Assembly: GCA_963744115.1 (NCBI GenBank)
Contig: CAVUSI010000001.1
Span: forward strand, 438,243-502,242
Length of the DNA stretch: 64,000 bases
Source: Chersky-267 sp963744115
Lineage (GTDB): Bacteria > Chloroflexota > Limnocylindria > Limnocylindrales > CSP1-4
Reading direction: 5' to 3'
Shown here: positions 7,400 through 15,891 of the stretch, in pieces
How positions within the stretch are numbered: position 1 is the first letter of the stretch
Layout of the letters: each line of letters starts with the position of its first letter
The notes under the pieces: generated by a model
What the model was told of the DNA's origin: nothing
Seen by the model: the letters and a program-made list of their open reading frames with translations, nothing else
The model's database searches: none
Translations under genes and position numbers: made by a program

Positions 7400-10018
7400 C
7401 TACTCGTGATGCGCGTGGCCGGCGCCCGTCGCGCCGTGGCTCTCGCCGTTCGAGCCGTGGCCATGCCCGTTGCCGGATCCCGGACCGCCGGCCGCCAGGG
7501 ACGGCGGCAGGACCGGCAGCATCCGGCTGGGATCGGGCAGCCGCCCCTCCGCGGTCGCCCGATCGAGCCAGTCGCGCTCGCGGCGGATATACGTCACCTC
7601 GGTCTCCCGATCGACCGCGGCGATCGCCATCAGGTCGATCATCGGCTCGACCCGGCTCGTGTGGGCAAGCTCGAAGTCGGCGCCGTCGCGCAGCGCGTCG
7701 TAGGGGCATGCGTCGACGCAGATGCCGCACAGGATGCAGCGGCTCTCGTCGACCTCGTACTTCTGGAGGACGCGCGGCTTCGGCATCAGGGCGCCGGTCG
7801 GGCAGGTCTCGGCGCATCGCCCGCACGACACGCACGGCGTGTCGTTCAGGCTCATGTCGAGCGGCGTCGTCACCAGCGTGTCGAAGCCGATCCGCATGAA
7901 GTCGTAGCAGGCGGCCCCCACGACCTCCGAGCAGACCTGGGCGCACCGGCCGCAGTCGATGCAGCGGGACGGCTCGCGCAGGATGTAGGCGTGGCTGTCG
8001 TCGCGGATGTAGTCGTGGTTCGTGCCCGTGAACCGGTTCTCGGTGACGCTCCGATAGCCCGCCCCCTGGTGGAACGCGGGTTCGAGCGTCTTGAGGGTCG
8101 TGCCGTATTCGATCCCGAGCCGGCGGAGGTCGCAGAACCCGATCGCCTCGCAGGTGCACTGGAGACAGCGGGTCGATTCGGCGACGGCCTCGGCGGGGGT
8201 GTACGGGATCTCGTATTCGACGTAGCTCTTGTTGCGGATCTCGGCGTCCATCGCCTTGAGCCGGTAGCGCGGCTCCTTGACCTCGCTGGTGAACGGCACG
8301 ATCGACAGGAACTCGGGCTGCGGCTCGGCCAACGTCTGGCGGGTCTTGATCGCCGACAGGTCGAGGCCCTTGAGATAGGCATCGGCCGCGTACGACGCGC
8401 GCCGACCTTCGGCGATCGCCTGGACGACGGTCGCCGCCCCGATCCGGACGTCGCCCGTCGCGAAGACGCCGGGGCGGCCCGTCTCGAAGGTGACCGCGTC
8501 GGCCTTGAGCCGACGCTGCTTGGTCGCCTCAGGACCTTCGGAGCCGGGCCCGATCCAGCTCAGGTCGGGACCCTGGCCGATGGCCAGCAGGACCCGGTCG
8601 CAGTCGATGGTGAACTCGGTCCCGGGGGCCGGCTCCGGCCGGCGTCGACCTGACGCGTCGGGCTCGCCGAGCTTGTTGCGGATGAACTCGACCCCCGTCA
8701 CCTTGCCCGTCGCGTCGTCGACGATCACCCGCGTCGGCGCGGCCTGGAAGATGGCCGTGACCCCTTCCTCGATCGCCTCGTGGACCTCGTTGGACGCCGG
8801 CATGTCCTTCATGTCCCGGCGGTAGACGAGGGTCACCTCGGCCGCTCCCTGGCGGACCGATGTCCGGGAGCAGTCCATCGAGGTGAACCCGCCGCCGATC
8901 ACCACGACCCGTTTGCCGGCGTGGCCCGGATACGGCAGCCCGAGCGTCGCTGTCTGGAGGTACTCCAGGCCGTCGATGACCCCGTCCGCGGTCTCGTTCG
9001 GGATCCCGAGCTTGTTGGTGTCGTAACAGCCGATCGCGATCAGGACGGCGTCGAAGCCCTGCCCCTGGAGATCGTCGAGGGTGAAGTCGCGTCCGAGTCC
9101 CTGGCCGCAGACGATCTTGCCGCCGAGCCGGGTCACCGACTCGTACTCGGCCTCGAGCACCTCGACCTTCGGCAGGCGGTATTGGGGGATGCCGTACCGG
9201 AGCATCCCGCCCGGGGCCGGGTCCCGTTCGAAGACGGTCACGTCGTGGCCCGCCAGCAGGAGGTAGAACGCGGCGCTCATCCCCGCCGGTCCGGACCCGA
9301 TGACGGCGGCCCGGCGGCCGCTCCGCGCCTGTGGCTCGAACGGCAGCGGCGGATCCACGCCCTCGTCGAGCATCGCCTTGAGGACCTGGTCCCCGGCGTA
9401 GCGGTGGCTGTCGCGGATCGCGATCGCCTCGTCGACCTCGTCGCGCCGGCAGTGCTCCTCGCACGGGGCCGGGCAGACCCGGCCGAGCACGCTCGGGAAC
9501 GGGATCGTCCGCTTGAAGATCCGGGTCGACTCGCGCCAGTTCCCCTCGGCGTTCTGCTTGAGGAAGCCGGGGATGTCGATGTGGCTCGGGCACTTGTTCT
9601 GGCACGGCGGCAGGCAGTAGGCGTTGTGGTCGCTGAAGATCAGCTCGAGGTTGGTCGCGCGGAGACGACGAAGCTCCTCGGTCTGGGTCTCGACCTTCAT
9701 CCCGGTCTCGCACGTCCGCGAGCAGCTGATCGGTGGATGCTCCTCGCCCTCGACCTCCACGACGCACATCCGGCAGGCTCCGAAACCGGGCAGCTTCGGC
9801 TCGTAACAGAGCGTCGGGATCTCGATCCCGTTGTCGCGGCAGACCTCGAGGATCGTCTGGCCCTCGAAGCCCTCGACGACCCGACCGTCGACCTCGATCC
9901 GGATGACCGCCGTCGATTGCGGGCGTTGCGGGGCCTGGGTGGTCAGGAGCCGCTCGGCGACCGAGGGGGTCGGGATCGGCTCGAGGTCGGTCGGCGGACG
10001 GGTGATCAGGTCGGCCAT
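7400..10018 (-). CDS. Chimeric complex I electron-input protein: NuoG-like 2Fe-2S head, GltD-like flavoprotein, ferredoxin/NuoI-like tail
   Basis: An 872-residue protein in the position of nuoG; ATG 10018 shares a base with the nuoF stop. Visible parts in order: a [2Fe-2S] domain (Cys71, 82, 85, 99); a NuoG-like His/Cys stretch FSDHNAYCLPPC merging into the helical Fe-S domain of the GltD/dihydropyrimidine dehydrogenase type (further Cys at 143, 182, 186, 190); a GltD-like two-dinucleotide-fold unit with GSGPAG at 241 and a second GGG motif for NAD(P)H; then several cysteine motifs, CIDCGRCAQVC, CVSCGRCAETCP (729-739) and CILCGICVDACP (761-771), the last followed by a NuoI-like tail. The molybdopterin-fold part of NuoG is absent. 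It likely oxidises NAD(P)H or a ferredoxin-like donor and feeds the Q module. The C-terminus is Gly/His-rich. The function is inferred from domains and operon position. Confidence 0.88.
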   Translation of the reverse strand: MADLITRPPTDLEPIPTPSVAERLLTTQAPQRPQSTAVIRIEVDGRVVEGFEGQTILEVCRDNGIEIPTLCYEPKLPGFGACRMCVVEVEGEEHPPISCSRTCETGMKVETQTEELRRLRATNLELIFSDHNAYCLPPCQNKCPSHIDIPGFLKQNAEGNWRESTRIFKRTIPFPSVLGRVCPAPCEEHCRRDEVDEAIAIRDSHRYAGDQVLKAMLDEGVDPPLPFEPQARSGRRAAVIGSGPAGMSAAFYLLLAGHDVTVFERDPAPGGMLRYGIPQYRLPKVEVLEAEYESVTRLGGKIVCGQGLGRDFTLDDLQGQGFDAVLIAIGCYDTNKLGIPNETADGVIDGLEYLQTATLGLPYPGHAGKRVVVIGGGFTSMDCSRTSVRQGAAEVTLVYRRDMKDMPASNEVHEAIEEGVTAIFQAAPTRVIVDDATGKVTGVEFIRNKLGEPDASGRRRPEPAPGTEFTIDCDRVLLAIGQGPDLSWIGPGSEGPEATKQRRLKADAVTFETGRPGVFATGDVRIGAATVVQAIAEGRRASYAADAYLKGLDLSAIKTRQTLAEPQPEFLSIVPFTSEVKEPRYRLKAMDAEIRNKSYVEYEIPYTPAEAVAESTRCLQCTCEAIGFCDLRRLGIEYGTTLKTLEPAFHQGAGYRSVTENRFTGTNHDYIRDDSHAYILREPSRCIDCGRCAQVCSEVVGAACYDFMRIGFDTLVTTPLDMSLNDTPCVSCGRCAETCPTGALMPKPRVLQKYEVDESRCILCGICVDACPYDALRDGADFELAHTSRVEPMIDLMAIAAVDRETEVTYIRRERDWLDRATAEGRLPDPSRMLPVLPPSLAAGGPGSGNGHGHGSNGESHGATGAGHAHHE

Positions 10019-11370
10019 CAGGCGCCTCGATGGGCCCCGCCGGCGACGGCCACCGCGATCGGGTGACAGACGCCCGCAGGACAGGTGCTGCGGAGGAGAT
10101 GATCGTCGAGCTCGGCTCGGAAGTATCGCATCGCGCTGGTCGCCGGGAGGGTCGCCAGGCGCTCGTGGTCGCACAGGGCGGAGCCGCGGATGTCGGAGGC
10201 CAGGTCCGCGGCGAGGGTCGCGTCGGTCGGCTTCGGGGTCCCGACGGCGATCCGGTCGACGACCTCGGACAGCCGGCGGGTGCCGATCCGGCAGGGGATC
10301 GTCTTGCCGCAGGCCTGGTCGGCACAGAACCTCGTCAGCAGGCGGGCCAGGTCGACGATGCAGGCCCGGTCGTCGGCGACGACGATCGAGCCCGAGCCGA
10401 CGTGGGCGTCGACCGCCCGGAGCGACTCGTAGTCGAACGGCGTGTCGAGCAGGTCGGTCGGCAGGAAGCCGCCCGACGGTCCACCCACGAGGACGGCCTT
10501 GATCGGTCGGTCGGACTCGGTCTTCGCTCGGCGGCCGCCGCCGGTCAGCCCGACGATGGCCTTCAGCGGCGTCCCGAGCGGGACCTCGGCGATCCCGCCG
10601 CCGGCCGGTCCGCGGAGTTGGACGAGGATCGTCCCGGGGCTGTCCTTGGCACCGATCGCCGCGTAGGCCTCGGCGCCGTGGCGCATGATCCAGGGGACCG
10701 CGGCGAGCGTCTGGACGTTGTGGACGACGGTCGGCCGACCGAACAGCCCGCGCTCCGACGGGTGGGGCGGCCGTTGTTCGGGCTGGCCGCGCTTGCCTTC
10801 GAGCGCCTTGAGCAGGACGGTCTCCTCGCCCAGCATGTAGGCACCCTGCACGGGACGGACGGTCACGGTCAGCGACCAGCCGGTCTCGAGTACGTCCGAA
10901 CCGATGAAGCCCGCGTCCTCGGCCGCCGCGATGGCCGCCTCGACGCGACGGATGGCCTCGCTGGCGTCGGCCCGGATCGCCACGATGGCATCGCTCGCGC
11001 CGATGGCATAGGCCGCCAGCGCCATCCCCTCGAGGACGGCATACGGCGCCATCTCCAGGAGCGTCCGGTCCGTCTGGACCGACGGGTCGGCGCCGTAGCC
11101 GTTGGCCACGACGTACTTGGTGGGTCCCGGGGCGGCCGCGGCCGCCTTCCACTTGGTGCCGGTCGGAAAGCCTGCCCCGCCCCGACCGCGGAGGCCGGCG
11201 GCGCCGACCGCGGTCGCGATCTGTCCCGGCGTCATCGCCCGGACCGCGGTCTTGAGCGCGTCGAACGCACCCGCCCGGACCGCGGCGTCGAGGTCGGTCG
11301 GGTCGCTCGCCTCGGGATCGGGAAGCAGGATCCGGGGCCAGGCGGACGGCGTCTTGAGCAGGGCGGTCAT
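10018..11370 (-). CDS. nuoF: NADH-quinone oxidoreductase subunit F-like protein with altered ligands
   Basis: A 450-residue NuoF/HydB-type protein; the ATG at 11370 overlaps the preceding stop by four bases. The FMN loop LRGRGGAGFPTGTKW (60-74) and the segment GEETVLLKALEGKRGQPE (181-198) are conserved. Three departures stand out: the NADH/FMN acidic loop reads NGYGADPSVQTDR instead of NADExEPGTxxDR; the first two N3 cysteines are Cys354 and then Thr357 (CGKTIPC, normally CGKCTPC), with Cys360 and Cys400 kept; and the CGEE cysteine is Leu180. The C-terminus ends in CPAGVC, as found before the ferredoxin tail of hydrogenase-type NuoF homologues, but the tail is missing. Its classical role is NADH oxidation; here that is doubtful. 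Confidence 0.88.
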   Translation of the reverse strand: MTALLKTPSAWPRILLPDPEASDPTDLDAAVRAGAFDALKTAVRAMTPGQIATAVGAAGLRGRGGAGFPTGTKWKAAAAAPGPTKYVVANGYGADPSVQTDRTLLEMAPYAVLEGMALAAYAIGASDAIVAIRADASEAIRRVEAAIAAAEDAGFIGSDVLETGWSLTVTVRPVQGAYMLGEETVLLKALEGKRGQPEQRPPHPSERGLFGRPTVVHNVQTLAAVPWIMRHGAEAYAAIGAKDSPGTILVQLRGPAGGGIAEVPLGTPLKAIVGLTGGGRRAKTESDRPIKAVLVGGPSGGFLPTDLLDTPFDYESLRAVDAHVGSGSIVVADDRACIVDLARLLTRFCADQACGKTIPCRIGTRRLSEVVDRIAVGTPKPTDATLAADLASDIRGSALCDHERLATLPATSAMRYFRAELDDHLLRSTCPAGVCHPIAVAVAGGAHRGA

Positions 11371-12020
11371 GCGTCGGCCGCCGATCCGTCGCCGGTCGAC
11401 CGGCCGGTCAGCGCGCCATCGAGCGCGTCGAGGAAGGCGACGTCGGTGGGATGGCTGTCGTCGTGGGCGCCGACCGCGAGGTGGTCGTAGTAGGTGGCCG
11501 TGCCGTAGAGCATCGCGTACCACGCGCCGGTGGTCTGGCTCACCCGCTTGAGGGCTGCGACGGGGACGCAGCCGTACGCCGCCTGGATCGCCTCGAGGAT
11601 CCTGAGCATCTCCTTCGGGTCGTGGTCGACCTCGTCGAGGATGGCGTCGACCGGGGCGAGGTCGATCTCGTGGAAGTGCTCGTAGGCCGGATCGGGGACC
11701 GTCCGTCCGGACCGCCGGAGGGCCGACTCCTCGCGCCGCTCACCGTACGTCTCGGATGCCCCCCAATGGACGGCGAACCGACCCTTGGTGTCCTCGCCGC
11801 CCATGTCGATGCACTCGATCGGGCAGGCCTGGGCGCACTGGAAGCAGGTCTCGCACTTGAGCGTGCCGTACTCGTCGTAGAGGAGCTGCAACCGGCCGCG
11901 GAACTTGGGCGAGATCTCGGCGGGGATCTCGGGATAGAGGTGCGTCACCTTCGGCTCGAAGAACCGGCGCAAGGTCAGGGCCATCCCGCGGGCGAGGCCG
12001 AGGCCCGGGATCAGGCTCAT
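11367..12020 (-). CDS. Fusion of a half NuoI (one 4Fe-4S cluster) with a cysteine-free NuoE-like domain
   Basis: The 217-residue protein begins like NuoI: LRRFFEPKVTHLYPE, the SPKFRGRLQLL membrane-proximal segment and one cluster motif CETCFQCAQACP (Cys56, 59, 62, 66). The second NuoI motif is missing. Instead, residues about 120-190 match the helical half of NuoE/24-kDa subunits (MLRILEAIQAAYGCVPVAAL, then WYAMLYGTATYYDHLAVG). The following thioredoxin-like part carries none of the four [2Fe-2S] cysteines. So the protein can hold one [4Fe-4S] cluster and no N1a-type cluster. It lies 10 bases after nuoH and overlaps nuoF. Probably the docking link between the Q module and the rebuilt input arm. 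Confidence 0.85.
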   Translation of the reverse strand: MSLIPGLGLARGMALTLRRFFEPKVTHLYPEIPAEISPKFRGRLQLLYDEYGTLKCETCFQCAQACPIECIDMGGEDTKGRFAVHWGASETYGERREESALRRSGRTVPDPAYEHFHEIDLAPVDAILDEVDHDPKEMLRILEAIQAAYGCVPVAALKRVSQTTGAWYAMLYGTATYYDHLAVGAHDDSHPTDVAFLDALDGALTGRSTGDGSAADA

Positions 12021-12030
12021 CGGTCGATCC

Positions 12031-13377
12031 TCATCGGGGCGTCGTCACGAGCACGATCGCCAGGGCCGTCACGAACAGGTTGAGCAGGGCGGCCGGGAGC
12101 AGCCACTTCCAGGCGAAGCCCATCAGCTGGTCGATCCGGACCCGCGGCAGGGTCCCGCGCATCCAGACGAACAGGAACACGAAGCCGTAGGTCTTCATCA
12201 GGAACCAGATCAGGCCGACCACCCAGTCGAAGCTGATGAAGGCGAACCCGAGCAGCGCGGCGACCGCCACGACGTTGAACAGGACGAAGCCGATGACCAG
12301 CGCCTGCCAGAAGCGCATCCCGCTGTTGAGGATGTAGAACGGCATCGCCAGGAGGAGGATCGCGATCAGCGGGACGAGGCCGATGGCCAGCAGCAGGCCG
12401 ACGCCCATCCCGGCGAGGTCCGGCTGGGCGACGATCGGGAACGGCCAGTCGAACGGCGCGTTCCAGCCACCCATGAACAGCGCCACCGCCAGGCCCGAGA
12501 CGATGAACACGTTGACGTACTCGGCGAAGAAGAAGAAGCCGAAGCGCATCCCGGAGTACTCGGTCGCGAACCCGGCGACGATCTCGGAATCGGCTTCGGT
12601 CAGGTCGAACGGCGTCCGGTTGGCCTCGGCGGTCGCGGCGATCATGAAGATGAGGAACGCCAGGGGCTGCTTGAACACATACCAGTCGAACAGGCTGCCC
12701 GACTGATCGAGGGTGATCTTGTTGAGGCTGAGCGTGCCCGACAGCAGGACGATCCCGACGACCGAGAGCGTCAGCGGGATCTCGTAGCTGACGACCTGGG
12801 CCGCCGAGCGGAGGCCGCCGATCAGCGAGTACTTGTTGAAGCTCGACCAGCCGGCCATCAGCAGCCCGACCACCCCGAGCCCACCCATCGCGAAGAAGTA
12901 GAGCAGGCCGATGTTCATGTCGAGGCCGAAGATGCCGGGGGCGAACGGGAGCACCAGGAGCGTCATCACGCTGGCCATGTAGACGACCACCGGGGCCCAG
13001 GTGAAGACGATCCCGTCCGCGCCGGTCGGAGTGAAGTCCTCCTTCATCAGGACCTTGAGGCCGTGGACCACCGACAGGAGCGACCCGTACGGGCCGACCC
13101 GGTCCGGCCCGTAGCGAAGGTTCATCAGGGCGATGACCTTCATCTCCATGTAGATGATCAGGAACGCCGTGGGCACCGTCATCAGCAGGACGACCGTCGC
13201 CGCCACCACGAAGCGGACCAGGGGCATGTTGGCCGACAGGAAGTCGAGGGCGAACGGCCCGACCAGGACGACGGCCATGACCAGCCCTACCAGCAGGGCG
13301 ATGAGGATCGGAACGAGCGTGAAGATGATCTTGCCCGGCAGGGTCAGGCGGTCGAACGTCCGGCTCGGCGAGTCCAT
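12031..13377 (-). CDS. nuoH: NADH-quinone oxidoreductase subunit H
   Basis: A 448-residue, eight-helix subunit that forms the quinone chamber entrance and joins the peripheral and membrane arms. Diagnostic segments are present: RYGPDRVGPYGSLL after helix 1, the acidic loop in NRTPFDLTEADSEIVAGFATEY, and the C-terminal RGTLPRVRIDQLMGFAWKWLLP. The protein is longer than typical (about 330-420) because of an N-terminal extension of 50-60 residues with one additional hydrophobic stretch. ATG start follows the nuoD stop directly. Confidence 0.95.
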   Translation of the reverse strand: MDSPSRTFDRLTLPGKIIFTLVPILIALLVGLVMAVVLVGPFALDFLSANMPLVRFVVAATVVLLMTVPTAFLIIYMEMKVIALMNLRYGPDRVGPYGSLLSVVHGLKVLMKEDFTPTGADGIVFTWAPVVVYMASVMTLLVLPFAPGIFGLDMNIGLLYFFAMGGLGVVGLLMAGWSSFNKYSLIGGLRSAAQVVSYEIPLTLSVVGIVLLSGTLSLNKITLDQSGSLFDWYVFKQPLAFLIFMIAATAEANRTPFDLTEADSEIVAGFATEYSGMRFGFFFFAEYVNVFIVSGLAVALFMGGWNAPFDWPFPIVAQPDLAGMGVGLLLAIGLVPLIAILLLAMPFYILNSGMRFWQALVIGFVLFNVVAVAALLGFAFISFDWVVGLIWFLMKTYGFVFLFVWMRGTLPRVRIDQLMGFAWKWLLPAALLNLFVTALAIVLVTTPR

Positions 13378-14607
13378 CTACTTGTCCACGCCGCCCATGA
13401 TCGGGTCGAGCGAGGCCATGATCGCCATGGTGTCCGCGATGAGGTTGCCCGACGTCAGCAGGCCGACCGCCTGGAGGTGGACGAAGCTCGGGTCGTGGAT
13501 CCGCATCCGGAACGGCTGGTCGGTGCCGTCGCTGATCGCATAGGTGGCGTATTGCCCGCGCGGGCCCTCGACCGCGGCGTAGGCGCGCCCGGGGCGCGGT
13601 CGCATGAGACGCGGCAGCTTGGCCATGATCGGGCCGTCGGGCATGTCGTGGAGGCACTGGTCGATGATCCGGATGCTCTGCTTGACCTCATCCAGGCGGA
13701 CCAGGTAGCGGGCCAGGCAGTCACCCTCCTGGCGGGTCGGGATGTCGAACTCGAGGTCGGGGTAGACGCTGTACGGGTGCGCGCGACGCATGTCGAGCGG
13801 CACGCCGGAGGCGCGGATGTTCGGCCCGGTCATGCACAGCCGGAAGGCGGCCTCGCGATCGAGCGTGCCCAGGCCGCGCATCCGCCGGACGAAGATCTCG
13901 TTCTCGTTGAGGAGGGCCTGGTTCGCCTCGATCTGCGAGGTCGCCTTGCTCATCCAGGCACCGAGCCGGCTCATGAACTCGTGGTTCAGGTCGCCGTTCA
14001 CGCCGCCGATCCGGAAGTAGTTGAACAGCATCCGCTGGCCGGTCAGGCTGGCCAGCATGTCGACGATCTCGTCGCGCTCGATGAAGCTCCACAGGATCGG
14101 CGTGAGGCCGCCCAGGTCGAGCGCCATCCAGCCCATGAACAGGGCGTGGCTGGCGACCCGGTTGAGCTCGCCCGAAAGGACCCGGATGTACTCGGCGCGG
14201 CGCGGCACCTCGACGTCCATCAGCTTCTCGAAGGCCATCACCGGCGCCCATTCGTTGAACAGGGCGCTGATGTACTCGAGCGGATCGGTGTAGGCGATCG
14301 TGTGGTGGTAGTCGGCGTTCTCGCACAGCTTCTCGACACCGCGGTGGAGGTAGCCCAGGACCGGGTCGAGATCGACCACCCGCTCGCCCTCGATCTTGAG
14401 GACGACCCGGAGGACCCCGTGGGTCGATGGATGCTGCGGGCCCATGTTGATGAACATCTCGCCGTCGCCGAGCGTGTAGAACTCGGCCTCCCGCTCGGTC
14501 CGCGGCGGGTATGGCGGGATCGGGGCGAAGACGCCGACCTCCTCCTCGAGCATGACCCTCGGGTCGTCGGACGAGGCGTGCCGGGCGGTCGTCAGGTCGG
14601 AGCTCAC
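13378..14607 (-). CDS. nuoD: NADH-quinone oxidoreductase subunit D
   Basis: A 409-residue 49-kDa-type subunit of the Q module. It has NMGPQHPSTHGVLRVVLKIEG near the N-terminus, the LHRGVEKLCE segment and the RRAHPYSVYPDL region; the conserved quinone-site His and Tyr lie in these. The start chosen is GTG 14607, which overlaps the nuoC stop (GTGA) and has GGAAGG upstream; an alternative ATG at 14553 would remove 18 residues. Its eukaryotic counterpart NDUFS2 is arginine-methylated by NDUFAF7, a homologue of which is encoded just upstream of this operon. Confidence 0.94.
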   Translation of the reverse strand: MSSDLTTARHASSDDPRVMLEEEVGVFAPIPPYPPRTEREAEFYTLGDGEMFINMGPQHPSTHGVLRVVLKIEGERVVDLDPVLGYLHRGVEKLCENADYHHTIAYTDPLEYISALFNEWAPVMAFEKLMDVEVPRRAEYIRVLSGELNRVASHALFMGWMALDLGGLTPILWSFIERDEIVDMLASLTGQRMLFNYFRIGGVNGDLNHEFMSRLGAWMSKATSQIEANQALLNENEIFVRRMRGLGTLDREAAFRLCMTGPNIRASGVPLDMRRAHPYSVYPDLEFDIPTRQEGDCLARYLVRLDEVKQSIRIIDQCLHDMPDGPIMAKLPRLMRPRPGRAYAAVEGPRGQYATYAISDGTDQPFRMRIHDPSFVHLQAVGLLTSGNLIADTMAIMASLDPIMGGVDK

Positions 14608-15155
14608 GACGAGGGTGCCTTCCGGACCTGGGCGTCCGCCGTCGCGTTCGACGGGGCGTGGGCCTGCTCCATGTGGCGGACGCCGGCGCCCGGGGAGCGG
14701 GCGGCGTCGTCGGGCAGGAAGAAGTCCTTGCGCAGCGGGAAGCTGGTGTAGTCCGGGGGCATGTAGATCCGACGCAGGTCCCGATTTCCCTCGAAGGCGA
14801 TCCCGAACATGTCGTACGCCTCGCGCTCCTGCCACTCTGCGCCCTTCCACAGGAAGGTCACCGACGGGACGCGGGGGTCGTCGCGGGACAGGCCGTCGGC
14901 GACGACCCGCAGCCAGTCCGGGGTGGTTTCGCTCCACACGTGGTAGACCGCCTGCATCACGCTGCCGGTGTCGACCCCGCACAGGTCCATCAGCGCCTCG
15001 AACCGGAACTCGGGCTCATCGTGCAGGGCGCGCATGACCTCGGGGACGTCGCCCGGAGCGACCCGGATCTCCGTCTCGTCGTAACGCTGACGGATGGGGC
15101 CGAGCAGCCGTTCACCGAAGCGGGCCTCGAGGCGGCGCTTGAGCGCTCGATCCAT
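14604..15155 (-). CDS. nuoC: NADH-quinone oxidoreductase subunit C
   Basis: A 183-residue 30-kDa-type subunit of the Q module, separate from NuoD (not the NuoCD fusion of E. coli). The C-terminal signature is visible: WKGAEWQEREAYDMFGIAFEGNRDLRRIYMPPDY with the family Phe-Pro-Leu-Arg-Lys motif next. ATG start is four bases after the nuoB stop. Length is typical (150-200). It stabilises NuoD and NuoB in the peripheral arm. Confidence 0.94.
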   Translation of the reverse strand: MDRALKRRLEARFGERLLGPIRQRYDETEIRVAPGDVPEVMRALHDEPEFRFEALMDLCGVDTGSVMQAVYHVWSETTPDWLRVVADGLSRDDPRVPSVTFLWKGAEWQEREAYDMFGIAFEGNRDLRRIYMPPDYTSFPLRKDFFLPDDAARSPGAGVRHMEQAHAPSNATADAQVRKAPSS

Positions 15156-15159
15156 CGGG

Positions 15160-15891
15160 TCAGATCCCGTCCGGGACCGTGGGACCGACCGCTCGCTCGG
15201 GCCAGTGGCCGCGACGTTCGAGGACGAGCTGCTGGAGCTTCATCATCCCGTAGATCAGGCCCTCGGGGCGCGGCGGGCAGCCGGGGACGTAGACGTCGAC
15301 CGGCATCACCCGGTCGATGCCCTGGATGGTCGAGTAGCTCCGCTTGTAGCGACCACCCGAGCAGGTGCAGTCGCCCATCGCGACACACCACTTGGGTTCG
15401 GGCATCTGCTCCCACAGCCGGATCAGCGGCCCGGCCATCTTCGTGGTCAGGGTCCCGGCCACGATGAGCACGTCCGCCTGGCGCGGGCTCGCCCGGAACG
15501 GGAACATCCCCCAGCGGTCCATGTCGTTCTTCGACGTGGCCGCCGACATCATCTCGATGGCACAGCAGGCCAGCCCGGACAGGAGCGGCCAGAGGCTGTT
15601 CGCCCTGATCAGGTCCAGGACGTAGTCGGCCTTCGTCGGGATGACGTCGAGGGCGCCCCACCGAGCGTCGTCCTTGCGCAGGAGGTCGGACGACTCGAGC
15701 TGGCGCAGGTGGGTGTCCTCGTCGGCCCGGCCGCCGAGGTAGGCGCGCGGGTCGACCGACGCCCACATCGTGTTCGGGACGATGATCGGGACGATCGCGT
15801 CGTGCGCGCCGGCCGGCTCGAGCGCGCTCGAGCCTTCGTCCGGAGCCGCCGTCGCCGGCGCGTCGTCGGGTCGATCCGGGGTCAGCGCCAC
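15160..15891 (-). CDS. nuoB: NADH-quinone oxidoreductase subunit B
   Basis: A 243-residue subunit carrying the terminal N2 [4Fe-4S] cluster. The four ligands are present in the expected pattern: the adjacent pair in GLACCAIEMM, one in MGDCTCSGG and one in VPGCPPRPE. It has a 70-80 residue hydrophilic N-terminal extension. The GTG at 15891 overlaps the end of nuoA by ten bases; no better ATG exists in front of the conserved core. N2 passes electrons to quinone. Confidence 0.94.
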   Translation of the reverse strand: MALTPDRPDDAPATAAPDEGSSALEPAGAHDAIVPIIVPNTMWASVDPRAYLGGRADEDTHLRQLESSDLLRKDDARWGALDVIPTKADYVLDLIRANSLWPLLSGLACCAIEMMSAATSKNDMDRWGMFPFRASPRQADVLIVAGTLTTKMAGPLIRLWEQMPEPKWCVAMGDCTCSGGRYKRSYSTIQGIDRVMPVDVYVPGCPPRPEGLIYGMMKLQQLVLERRGHWPERAVGPTVPDGI

